NCBI RefSeq assembly: GCF_965204195.1
Contig: NZ_OZ241975.1
Location: forward strand, 2,232,001-2,296,000
Direction of reading: 5' to 3'
Length of the DNA stretch: 64,000 nt
Source of the DNA: Poriferisodalis sp965204195
GTDB taxonomy: Bacteria; Actinomycetota; Acidimicrobiia; Acidimicrobiales; Poriferisodalaceae
Below are positions 37,339-44,757 of this stretch, piece by piece (position 1 is the stretch's first letter; each line of letters starts with the position of its first letter). The translations under genes were made by a program, and so were the position numbers. The notes beneath the pieces are model-generated. The model had not been told where the DNA came from and searched no databases. It saw only the letters and a list, made by a program, of their open reading frames with translations.

Positions 37339-38865
37339 CTAGTTGAGCAGCCCCTGATCGCCGGCTTCGGCGAGGTACGCGGCCTCAGCGGCGGCCAGCG
37401 CCTCTTCGACCGGCGTGCCGTCGAGAATCGTGATCAGCGCCTCGCCCAGCTTCGCCCGGGCGATGCCCGCCGCGGGGTGTGTGAGGTCAGCACCACGGCC
37501 GTTGACGAGGCTTGCTTGGGCAGCGGCAGCGTCACGCGGACCGTTGGGGTGGCTCACCCCATTGCGGGTGACCAGGCCGAACTCGGCTGCAGCCTGCATG
37601 CTCTCCAAGTCAGTGGCGGCGAGCATCGCGAGGAAGATCGCCTCAACCTTGTCAGCAGGAGTTCCGACGGGAATGCCCCAGCCGTCGATGTACGCAGGCG
37701 CGGCCAAGATGCCGCTGCCGGTGCCCAGCGCTGGGGCGAACTCGATCTCGCCCACGACGATGGAAGCCTCCGGATCGTCCATGCCTGCTGCACGCGATGC
37801 CCACGTGTGGCCCAGAATCGCCTCTCGGGTCTGGAAGGCCGCTTGCACATCGTCGGTGCTGTAAGAGCTGGCGATGCCGGGAGCGCACTCGTCCACCATC
37901 CGCTTGAGGGTCGTGGCCGCAGCAACACCCTCGGGGCTGTTGAAGTTCGGCGCGCCCGTCTGCGGATCGATCGGCGAGACGCCCATCGAACCGAGGACCG
38001 AGTCGAACTCGATCTGCCAAGCCCAGCCCGCCGACAACATGTAGAGGAAGCCGATGTCGTAACCCGAATCGATGATCGCTCGACACGTCTGGAACGCCTC
38101 GTCGAACGTCGTGGGCACCGACAGGCCGAGTTCCTCCATCGCCGGCTTGTTGTAGAAGACATGCATGGTGTTGGACACCATGGGCACGGCGTAGATCTGG
38201 TCGCCGATCGAGGCCATACGCCAGAAGGCGTCATCGATCTGATCGAGGTCGAACTGGTCGCTGTACTTGGCGACCAGATCGTTGAGCGGCATCAGGAAGC
38301 CCTGATTGGCCAGCTCGCCGATGAACGCATTGGAGCCTTGGTACAGCTCGAATGTGGGCGAACCGGTCGCTGCGTCCTGGGTCATGGCGCTGCGAGCCTC
38401 GACGCTGTCAAGGAACTGCAGATTGAAGCGGTAGTTGCCCTCCTCGCAGTCCTCGAGCTCATCGGCGTACTGGGTGATGATCGGGAACTCCCAGCCGATC
38501 GCGTCGATCTCGATGACCTCGGACGGATTCGGGATCGGGCACTCGTCGGAGATCAGCTCGACCTCCATCATGTCCCCGTCGTCCATGGACTCGTCGTCCA
38601 TGTCGCCGTCGTCATCGTGACCGTCGTCATCGTCGTCATCGTGGCCGTCGTCTTCGTCGTGATCGTGGCCGTCGTCTTCGTCGTGATCGTGGTCGTCGCC
38701 ATCGTCATCGTCGGGCGCGGCCGTATCGGCAGGCTCGGACGCGCTGGCGGTGTCCGACGCATCGCCGTCTCCGGCGTCGTCGTCACTGCTGCAAGCCGCA
38801 GCCAGCAGCACGAACGTGAGAAGCACAGCGATCAGCCGCCATGCCTTCCCCTTGGTAGTAATCAT
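37339..38865 (-). CDS. Extracellular solute-binding lipoprotein with His/Asp-rich linker
   Basis: 508 residues from ATG 38865, preceded by a GGGAGGG ribosome-binding site. A signal peptide with the lipobox LLAAAC anchors Cys25. Residues 26-100 are an extreme Asp/His/Gly/Met linker (repeats of HDEDDGHD, then DDESMDDGDMM). The remainder is a family 1 (CUT1-type) binding protein: DDAFWRMASIGDQIYAVPMVSNTMHVFYNKPAMEELGL matches the maltose/glycerol-3-phosphate-binding class. Later segments are DEAFQTCRAI and AAILGHTWASRA-like. It delivers a substrate to the MalFG-type permeases. The linker could bind metal ions or just act as an acidic spacer. Confidence 0.92.
   Translation of the reverse strand: MITTKGKAWRLIAVLLTFVLLAAACSSDDDAGDGDASDTASASEPADTAAPDDDDGDDHDHDEDDGHDHDEDDGHDDDDDDGHDDDGDMDDESMDDGDMMEVELISDECPIPNPSEVIEIDAIGWEFPIITQYADELEDCEEGNYRFNLQFLDSVEARSAMTQDAATGSPTFELYQGSNAFIGELANQGFLMPLNDLVAKYSDQFDLDQIDDAFWRMASIGDQIYAVPMVSNTMHVFYNKPAMEELGLSVPTTFDEAFQTCRAIIDSGYDIGFLYMLSAGWAWQIEFDSVLGSMGVSPIDPQTGAPNFNSPEGVAAATTLKRMVDECAPGIASSYSTDDVQAAFQTREAILGHTWASRAAGMDDPEASIVVGEIEFAPALGTGSGILAAPAYIDGWGIPVGTPADKVEAIFLAMLAATDLESMQAAAEFGLVTRNGVSHPNGPRDAAAAQASLVNGRGADLTHPAAGIARAKLGEALITILDGTPVEEALAAAEAAYLAEAGDQGLLN
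38566..38712 (-). repeat. Low-complexity GAC/CAC-type repeat tract encoding the His/Asp linker
   Basis: The tract encodes residues 52-100 of the binding protein, with an almost exact 24-bp unit (HDEDDGHD) repeated around 38645-38692 and degenerate copies on both sides. His residues occur at 59, 61, 67, 69, 75 and 83. Slippage during replication is a likely origin, and length may vary between strains. Confidence 0.85.
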
Positions 38866-38909
38866 GAGCTTCCCTCCCGGGTTGTGCATGCGAACGGGAA
38901 CCAGGGGGC

Positions 38910-40040
38910 TCAGGACCCGGTCCCCAACAACTCGAGCGGCGCGACATAGCCGGCCGCATCGAGACCAAACCCCGCATCTGCGGCACGCACCAGCGTTTGT
39001 GCGGGCCATTCGACCCTGCTGGGGCTGTCGCCGCCGGTGACGATCACTGCGCGTGCCGGCGAGGTGCCGATATTGCGCAGATCCCGCCATGCAGATGCGG
39101 GGATAGATGCGAGTGAGCCCATGACGGGCCGCGTGGAGACTTCCTGCGCCGGCTCGTTGAGCGCGACTTCCCAATCGCCATCGACGAGGAGCACCACTTG
39201 GCTGTCGTCGTGGCGATGGAGGCCGGTCGATGCACCGGGGTTCGCCCGAAGCCATTCGACCGCGAAACCGTGAGGCGTGCAGATCGGTGGCCGGCTGCGT
39301 CGATCCTGGGACAGGCCGTATCCGATGACGGGCGCCAGCTCCACCGAATGCTGCGGACCGAGGACGGTCGACAGCAGGCCTGCCGATGTCCAGCACAGCC
39401 CATCGGGCCGCACGAGGCGCTCGTCGAGTTCGTCCGTGGTGTAACTGTCGATCCCAGCAAGCTGGGCGTCGCTCAGCGGCTGAAGGACATCGCTCGGAAC
39501 ATCACCGTTTCGCCCGTCGACGAGCGAGTTGTCGCGCCCGAGATACATGCCGGTCTCAGCAGCCTCTCGCAGCACCTCCGGCTCCCAGATGATCCCGCCC
39601 GTGTCATCACCTCCGAGCACCACGAACAGGAACCCGTCGTCGGGGCCGGTGTTCTCGAAGCCGCGGAACACCCAGGTCGGCGCCGAGAAGATCGTGTCAG
39701 GGGAGAGTTCAACGGATTGCTCACGCTTCCTGCCGATGTCGATCCGCCAGTCGCCCTTGGTGCAGATGAACACCTCCGGCGTGTAGTGCAGATGGGCGTT
39801 GTTGTAGATGCCGTGAGGCATGGTGGCGGCGCCGACGTTGAAGCCGTGGGGCTCGGCGATGCTGATGTGCTGGTCGGCGTTCTGAGACACACCGGGGCCT
39901 ACGAACGAATAGCTGGCCTTGCCTTTGGATCTCTCGATGCGGACATCCACGAAGGCCTCGGTGTCGGCCACGAAGTCCTCCGGCTCGAGTACCCGCGTGG
40001 CCAATTCGGATGCGGTGACTGTCCGCCCGGACGCAGTCAC
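38910..40040 (-). CDS. Bicupin (two-domain cupin) protein
   Basis: 376 residues from GTG 40040, overlapping the LacI stop (GTGA), which sets the start. Two cupin modules are visible. The first has NNAHLHYTPEVFICTKGDWRIDI with a His-x-His and downstream Glu pattern, followed by APTWVFRGFENTG. The second has ASTGLHRHDDSQVVLLVDGDWEVAL. Bicupins include quercetinase, oxalate decarboxylase and homogentisate or gentisate dioxygenase-like proteins; here a metal oxygenase or isomerase is plausible. Location between the regulator and the binding-protein gene suggests it processes the inducer or transported compound. No closer assignment can be made. Confidence 0.8.
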   Translation of the reverse strand: MTASGRTVTASELATRVLEPEDFVADTEAFVDVRIERSKGKASYSFVGPGVSQNADQHISIAEPHGFNVGAATMPHGIYNNAHLHYTPEVFICTKGDWRIDIGRKREQSVELSPDTIFSAPTWVFRGFENTGPDDGFLFVVLGGDDTGGIIWEPEVLREAAETGMYLGRDNSLVDGRNGDVPSDVLQPLSDAQLAGIDSYTTDELDERLVRPDGLCWTSAGLLSTVLGPQHSVELAPVIGYGLSQDRRSRPPICTPHGFAVEWLRANPGASTGLHRHDDSQVVLLVDGDWEVALNEPAQEVSTRPVMGSLASIPASAWRDLRNIGTSPARAVIVTGGDSPSRVEWPAQTLVRAADAGFGLDAAGYVAPLELLGTGS

Positions 40041-41056
40041 CGGTCGCTGCGCTTCGTCGTTCGGCCGATACGAAGATGGCCATCCACGACGACATCTGTC
40101 GGCCGCGATGCCGATGCCATGTCGACGAGCAGTTCGGCGGCATGCCGCGCAAGCAGATCCGTCGGCTGCACGAGCGTCGTCAGGTCGATGCCGGCCCACG
40201 CGGCCTGTGGCAAACCATCGAATCCGGTGACGGCCATGTCGTCGGGGATCCGGATGCCCCGCGACTCCAGCCCGTCGATGACGCCGAACGCGACCTCGTC
40301 ACTGCCGACCATGACGGCATCCGGTGCGAGTCGGGCGATGCGTTCGGCGCAGCCGTACCCCGCGTCGTAACTGAACGCGCCGGCTTCGATGTAGGGCAAG
40401 GCCACTCCGTGGTCGCCCATCTCCCTGGCCGCTCCCCGATAGCGGGCTTGATCGGTGGAGATCGACGACACGCCGCCGACGAAGACCGCCGTCCGGCAGC
40501 CCTGGTCGACGAGGTGGGACGCCAGCAAGCGGCAGCCGCTCTCATTGTCGACCGACACCGACGACACCAAGCCAGATGCAGCCGGCTGATTGAAAGCCAC
40601 GGTGGGGCTCGACTGGCGACGCATGGCGCTGAGCTGGTCTGGTCGGATGCTTGCTGAGGCCAGCAGCAGCCCGCTGACGCGGTATTGGCGAACGATGTCG
40701 AGCACATCGTCGACTTCACCTGGGTCGGTGAAGCTGAAGAGCAGGAGTTGACGCCCGCGTGCAGCGAGCTCCCGAGTCACCGCCGACAGAACGTTCTGCC
40801 AGTACTCGCCGTACGCCGGCACCACTGCGCCCACCACGTTGCTCTGCTGCGACTTGAGGCTGCGGGCGAAGGCGTTGGGGGCGTAGCCGAGCCGTGCGGC
40901 AGCCTCGCTGACCCGCTGTCGAGTTGCTTCGGACACCAAGTGCGGGGCCGAGAAGGTGCGCGCCACCGTGGCCTGGGACACGCCCGCCTCGATGGCGACA
41001 TCGGTGGAGGTCGCTGGACGCGCCCCGCCGCCAGGAACCTCTGTCCCCCCCGCCAT
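40037..41056 (-). CDS. LacI-family transcriptional regulator
   Basis: 339 residues. The N-terminal DNA-binding helix-turn-helix reads TSTDVAIEAGVSQATVARTF, followed by the hinge helix region LGYAPNAFARSLKSQQSN. The periplasmic-binding-protein-like effector domain follows (VVGAVVPAYGEYWQNVLSAVTREL ... SDEVAFGVIDGLESRGIRIPDD), ending with the typical LVQPTDLLARHAAELLVDM. It is the first gene of an eight-gene run through 31933. A perfect 16-bp palindrome 13 nt upstream of its ATG and a second 12-bp palindrome nearby are likely operators, implying autoregulation and control of the downstream catabolic and transport genes. Confidence 0.95.
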   Translation of the reverse strand: MAGGTEVPGGGARPATSTDVAIEAGVSQATVARTFSAPHLVSEATRQRVSEAAARLGYAPNAFARSLKSQQSNVVGAVVPAYGEYWQNVLSAVTRELAARGRQLLLFSFTDPGEVDDVLDIVRQYRVSGLLLASASIRPDQLSAMRRQSSPTVAFNQPAASGLVSSVSVDNESGCRLLASHLVDQGCRTAVFVGGVSSISTDQARYRGAAREMGDHGVALPYIEAGAFSYDAGYGCAERIARLAPDAVMVGSDEVAFGVIDGLESRGIRIPDDMAVTGFDGLPQAAWAGIDLTTLVQPTDLLARHAAELLVDMASASRPTDVVVDGHLRIGRTTKRSDR

Positions 41057-41068
41057 GCGGCGAATCCT

Positions 41069-41084
41069 ATGAATACGTATTCAT
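41069..41084. promoter_or_regulatory. Perfect 16-bp palindrome, candidate LacI operator
   Basis: ATGAATACGTATTCAT at 41069-41084 reads the same on both strands. It lies 13 nt upstream of the LacI ATG (41056) on the minus strand, in the gap between the regulator and a SnoaL-like gene. Length, even spacing and central CG are typical of LacI-family sites. Confidence 0.75.
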
Positions 41085-41094
41085 TGCGTCAACA

Positions 41095-41106
41095 GCAACC
41101 GGTTGC
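41095..41106. promoter_or_regulatory. 12-bp palindrome GCAACCGGTTGC, second candidate LacI operator
   Basis: GCAACCGGTTGC at 41095-41106 is a perfect palindrome with the AACCGGTT core often seen in LacI-family binding sites. It lies 26 bp (centre to centre about 24) from the 16-bp palindrome, in the same gap. Confidence 0.6.
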
Positions 41107-41140
41107 AGCGCTCTGGCCTGCACCTTTCGGAATGAAACCC

Positions 41141-42115
41141 TCAGCCGGTGTGCAGGAGAACCTGCTTCCACACCGCCGTGTCGTCGATCAACACCCATTC
41201 GCGCAGAACACCGTCAGGTCCGAATTCGCAGTGACTGATGCCCATGACGTGTACGTCAGCACCGCTGGGGACACCGAAACGACCCTCGCCGTCATGGGTG
41301 CCATCGAGTGACCAGCGAATGGCTGCCCGCGGCGGGCGGTCAGGGTCGCGACGGCCGATCCGATGGTGGATGGTGAAGCGTGCCGACGGGAATGACGACG
41401 TCAGGCCAAGCCAGAAGCTGTCGGCGCCGCTCCTTCCATGATCGGTGATGCCGCCGGGCAACTCGAGGTGAGCGGCGCGGTCGTACTCGGTGCTGATGGC
41501 GGCCAGATCGCCTGTCATGATGCGGCCGAGCAGTTCGGCATATCGCACGCCATCGGGTTGGTCATTGCCCGTTCCGCCGTAGCGACCGGTGACGTCGTGT
41601 GCCGGGCAGAAAGGTCGGGCCGCATGGTCGTGCCCGCCTTCCGCCTCGATCTGGCTGGCCGCGTAGCTCTTTGGCTCGATGCCGAGGTTGCGCACGATGG
41701 CGCCTTGATCCCGGATCAGCCATTCGTCGTAGATCTGCCCATCCCGTGCAGCACAATCCGCAATGATCCGGTACTTCAGCCGGGCGCCCGTGGCTCGGCC
41801 ATAGATCCCGTCGCCAAGATGGGTGGCCGTGGACAGGATCCGATGCGACGACAGGAATCCGCCGTCGGGGTCGTCGCACCAGATGACATCCTCGCCGAGC
41901 AGCTGGCGGTCGGGAAACTCGGCGAGTGTGGCGAGCGTGGCGCCAATGACTGTCTGATTGCCGACCACAACACTTGCGGGTGATCGGACAACAACGTCAT
42001 CGCTGTAGAAACGATTGAGGGTGTGCACGCCGCGGCGTTCCCAGATGGTCTCGGTAACGCCCAGGATGAAGTCGCGAGGATCACGAAATTCCCCGCCGAA
42101 TCCCTCCATGCCCAT
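41141..42115 (-). CDS. Two-domain SnoaL-like protein upstream of the LacI gene
   Basis: 324 residues from ATG 42115, with a GAGGAG ribosome-binding site. It is the third member of the same two-domain family as 31933 and 34151: residues about 10-160 (HTLNRFYSDDVVVRSPASVVVGNQTV ... YDEWLIRDQGAIVRNLG) and about 185-320 (RYAELLGRIMTGDLAAISTEYDRAAHLELPGG ... LREWVLIDDTAVWKQ). It lies 84 nt upstream of the regulator on the same strand and probably begins the cluster. A sequence resembling the operator palindrome lies about 65-75 nt upstream of its start. Confidence 0.75.
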   Translation of the reverse strand: MGMEGFGGEFRDPRDFILGVTETIWERRGVHTLNRFYSDDVVVRSPASVVVGNQTVIGATLATLAEFPDRQLLGEDVIWCDDPDGGFLSSHRILSTATHLGDGIYGRATGARLKYRIIADCAARDGQIYDEWLIRDQGAIVRNLGIEPKSYAASQIEAEGGHDHAARPFCPAHDVTGRYGGTGNDQPDGVRYAELLGRIMTGDLAAISTEYDRAAHLELPGGITDHGRSGADSFWLGLTSSFPSARFTIHHRIGRRDPDRPPRAAIRWSLDGTHDGEGRFGVPSGADVHVMGISHCEFGPDGVLREWVLIDDTAVWKQVLLHTG

Positions 42116-42178
42116 GTTGTGACTCCTCGCCTGATCGCAACGACCCCTACAAGGAATGCTGGGGCTCGATGCGGCACT

Positions 42179-42190
42179 GCATACGTAACC
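42179..42190. promoter_or_regulatory. Operator-like sequence GCATACGTAACC upstream of the SnoaL-like gene
   Basis: It shares the TACGTA core and 9 of 12 positions with the centre of the palindrome at 41069-41084. It could be a weaker site for the same LacI-type protein, upstream of the first gene of the cluster. Confidence 0.35.
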
Positions 42191-42325
42191 ATCGTGAGTG
42201 ACGGTCAGCAACTTCGCACCCTGCGTTCGGGCGGTCGCGACGGTCCCCGCGAGCATCGACAGGCCTGGTTTTGGCAGCTACGGTCCCGCGACACCGCGAT
42301 GCCTTCGGCGGAAGGACGGTCCTCG

Positions 42326-42745
42326 ATGCCCACACAGAGCCGGCTCTCCTATATCCAGCACATGGTCCTGATGATGGTGATCGCCGTCGTCGGCTGGGCC
42401 GTGTTCCTGGGGCTGTTCCTGCTGATCTTCACCGACAACTACGAGCCGTCTGTGTCCCGGACGGTGTGGTGGGTCTGGCTGATCGTTGGCACCATCGTGA
42501 CGGTCATCACCATGTTCGTGTGCTTCCGGCTGCTGCAGACACCCCGGCAATGGCGCAGCTCAGCCGCCATTGCCCTGTTCGCGCCGGCGATGTGCCTCGA
42601 TGCGTTGACCACCACCTACTACAACGACTGGTTCGACCAGGGCATCCACGACGACACCGCCTACTCGGCGCTCATTCTCGGCGCCGCCGGCATCGGCTTG
42701 CTCGTGGCGATGATCGTCAACAAGCCCACCGCCGACAAGTCGTAG
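42326..42745 (+). CDS. Four-helix membrane protein (DUF5367-like)
   Basis: 139 residues from ATG 42326, with a GGAAGG ribosome-binding site. Four hydrophobic helices are apparent: LMMVIAVVGWAVFLGLFLLI, VWWVWLIVGTIVTVITMFVC, AAIALFAPAMCLDALTTTYY and SALILGAAGIGLLVAMIV. The short polar loops and the LDALTTTYYNDWF segment resemble DUF5367 proteins. Function is unknown. It is divergent from the SnoaL-like gene at 41141-42115. Confidence 0.75.
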   Translation: MPTQSRLSYIQHMVLMMVIAVVGWAVFLGLFLLIFTDNYEPSVSRTVWWVWLIVGTIVTVITMFVCFRLLQTPRQWRSSAAIALFAPAMCLDALTTTYYNDWFDQGIHDDTAYSALILGAAGIGLLVAMIVNKPTADKS

Positions 42746-42826
42746 CTTGCCGCCTGGGCGCGCGACGGCACAGCGCGCCGAGCAGCCGAGCTGATGGCGC
42801 CAGCAGGCTTGCCTTGGCCACAACTG

Positions 42827-43207
42827 TCACGCCAACAGGATGTCGACGTCGAGTCGTGCTGCGTCGGCAAGCGCCGCGATGTCGTGAGGGTCCGAGGTCA
42901 CAATCTGGTCGCCGCTGCTGCACATCGCGACGAGAGCCGCATCGATGGCGTCAAACCTGCCGGCTCGCGCTTGTAAGACACCGGCCCGGCGTCCGAGGCT
43001 CTCATCGAGAGGTACCACGATGGTGCCGAACAAGGCTCTCGCTAGCCGGAACTGGCGACCTGAGCCACCACGCCATACCTGCGCCACAACGCCACCGTGA
43101 GTCAAAGGCGGGTAGCCGACCCGGTGAGCTTCCTCCATGCGCTCCCAGAGCGCTGACGCATCGCGTTCCAAGGCGATGAGCGCCCCAGCATCAAGCACCA
43201 AGCTCAC
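42827..43207 (-). CDS. vapC: VapC-type PIN-domain ribonuclease toxin
   Basis: 126 residues from GTG 43207. The PIN-domain acidic residues are visible: LVLDAGALIALERD (first Asp), FDAIDAALVAMCSSGDQIVTSDPHDI (later Asp pair). The chain ends in the expected LADAARLDVDILLA. It overlaps the antitoxin gene by 17 nt. The family cleaves tRNA or rRNA. Confidence 0.88.
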   Translation of the reverse strand: MSLVLDAGALIALERDASALWERMEEAHRVGYPPLTHGGVVAQVWRGGSGRQFRLARALFGTIVVPLDESLGRRAGVLQARAGRFDAIDAALVAMCSSGDQIVTSDPHDIAALADAARLDVDILLA

Positions 43208-43490
43208 GCTCGGCCCTCTGTCGCTGCCATTCCTTGCGGAACTGGTCTGCTTCTTCGCGATCAAGCCGGCGACGCTCTTCCAGCTCTTCGTCGGTGATCT
43301 TGCCGAACTCTGCTTCGTAATCCGCAATTGCCTCGCCGAGTGCTTTGAGGCGGCGTCTGTTCTCGCTCTTGTCGGCCATCGCCTGATTTACCCAAGCGCT
43401 CACTGACGAGGCGTCGCCGTCGCTCACCGCAGCACGGGCTTCATCAAGGAGATCTGCATCGATCGTCAAGGTAACCCGACGCTTCGTCAT
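43191..43490 (-). CDS. vapB: VapB-type antitoxin (ribbon-helix-helix)
   Basis: 99 residues starting MTKRRVTLTIDADLLDEARAA, a clear RHH DNA-binding N-terminus, followed by DASSVSAWVNQAMADK. The C-terminal half is a long charged helix (EELEERRRLDREEADQFRKE). It is longer than most VapB proteins. It overlaps the toxin start. A TACGAT -10 box 6 nt upstream of the ATG indicates a leaderless transcript. Confidence 0.85.
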   Translation of the reverse strand: MTKRRVTLTIDADLLDEARAAVSDGDASSVSAWVNQAMADKSENRRRLKALGEAIADYEAEFGKITDEELEERRRLDREEADQFRKEWQRQRAERELGA

Positions 43491-43496
43491 ACCTTT

Positions 43497-43502
43497 ATCG
43501 TA
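43497..43502 (-). promoter_or_regulatory. Candidate -10 box (TACGAT) of the VapBC module
   Basis: TACGAT fits TANNNT on the minus strand and ends 6 nt before the ATG at 43490, the spacing expected for leaderless transcription. No clear -35 box was found. Confidence 0.45.
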
Positions 43503-43571
43503 TTGCGACTGCGCCGCAGAGAACCATCGCAGGCAACGGCGATCCGACGGCGGCAGAGCCGGGTGTGGCAG

Positions 43572-44726
43572 TCAGCGGCTGAGCAGGCTCTTGACGCGGC
43601 GAACGGCCGGCGTCCAGAACCACTCGGGCTCGGTGAAGCGGCGGTAGTCCTCTCCGGGCAGCCCCATCGGGTCGTAGTAGCCCTTGTCGGTGTTCTTGCG
43701 GAGATTGTTCGTCCGCTTCAACACCTGCAGGTAGGCGTAGACGGTCCCCTTGTGAGTCCATCCCTGCCGGTGGTAGTTCCAGTTGTCGGGCGCCAGCTCC
43801 TGTGCGGCGGCGAAGTGCTTCAGCGCCCGCTCGCTGTCGTCAGCGGCCTCGAAGTAGAGCGCCAGCTTGAAGGTTGCTTCCGCCAGCAGCGCGTCGTCGT
43901 CGATGGGCTTGAGCCGGGAGGCGAGGTCGACACTCGACCAGATGTGCTCGCTGTCGGCTCCCCGCTCGATCCAGTCACGGGTCGCCTGCGCGAACGCGTT
44001 GTCACCCAGCCGAACCTTGCCGAGGCCGAACTTGATGGTCGTCTCCGCCGGGTACACGCCCTCGTTGCTGCGAACGATGCGGCCTTCCTCGTCAATCCAC
44101 GCCGCTGAGGGCACATTCACCCAGCCGAACAGCGAGCTGATTTGATGGGTGGGATCGACGATGCAGCGGTACGTGGGCGAGGCGCGGTCGAACCACTTGG
44201 CCACGGCATCCTCGCCGCCCGAGTCCTGCGCCACGCTGATCAGCTCGACCCGGTCCGGGCCGATCGATTCGTACAGCTCCTGCCACACGGGCAGGCTGAC
44301 GCGGCAGCCTCACCAGGACGACCAAGTGAACAGCACCACCTTGCGGCCTCGCAGGTCGGAGAGCCGCAGGATGTTCCCGTTGCGCTCGACCATCTCGAAA
44401 TCGGGCGCGACGCCAGACTCCAGCCCGACACGGCGAACCTCGGGCACCGACCCCACGCTCCACACGTCGCCGTCGCGCACGTACCTCTGGCCGATCATGT
44501 CGGCGAAGGCCGAGTAATGGAGCCACACCCAGTCGTCGGCGTCCGCGATCCACGCTTCCCGCTTGGCCTCCGGCAGCGGCACGCAGAGCTCGCCGAGGCA
44601 CGCCCCTTCGGGTTTCAGCTGCCAGCCCGTGGCCTTCTGCAGCTCGTCGAGCCGCACCCAGAGCCCGCTCGGCGCATCCGTGCGCTGTGCGACTTCTGTC
44701 GTCTGGTCGTTGGCGAGAATGATCAC
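43572..44726 (-). CDS. Candidate selenoprotein: thioredoxin/TlpA-like protein with in-frame TGA at the active site
   Basis: Read through one TGA (44310-44312, codon 139), this gives a 384-residue protein. Before the TGA: GVAPDFEMVERNGNILRLSDLRGRKVVLF then TWSSW, the TlpA/redoxin strand leading into the active site. After it, in the same frame: GCRVSLPVWQELYESIG, the active-site helix. The TGA sits where the catalytic Cys is expected, giving a Sec-Gly-Cys motif. The frame continues with VDPTHQISSLFGWVNVPSAAWIDEEG (cis-Pro) and a helical, TPR-like C-terminus. Start GTG 44726 was chosen as the only in-frame start near the HsaA-like gene, 31 nt away. A hairpin follows the TGA. Alternatives are a true nonsense mutation or sequencing error. 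Confidence 0.75.
44280..44312 (-). other. Recoded TGA codon with downstream hairpin (candidate bacterial SECIS)
   Basis: The TGA occupies 44312-44310. Two bases later, on the minus strand, 44307-44299 can pair with 44288-44280 in a 9-bp stem (three G-U pairs) with a 10-nt loop. The position just after the codon is right for a bacterial SECIS element. The stem is not unusual enough to prove function alone. Confidence 0.5.
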
Positions 44727-44757
44727 GTTTGCACCGCGAGAGGTCGGATTCCAAGAC

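Noticed and set aside
37477..38949. Plus-strand open frame with a Val/Ile-rich stretch that looks like membrane helices
   Set aside because: It is the antisense of the Asp/His repeat of the binding protein; GAC/CAC repeats read backwards give Val/Ile. No family motifs and no ribosome-binding site.
44310..44312. Treating the TGA as a pseudogene stop, giving two separate genes (44310-44726 and 43572-44288)
   Set aside because: The two halves form one thioredoxin-like domain in the same frame, broken only at the catalytic Cys position. A Sec codon explains this better, though error or nonsense mutation is not excluded.
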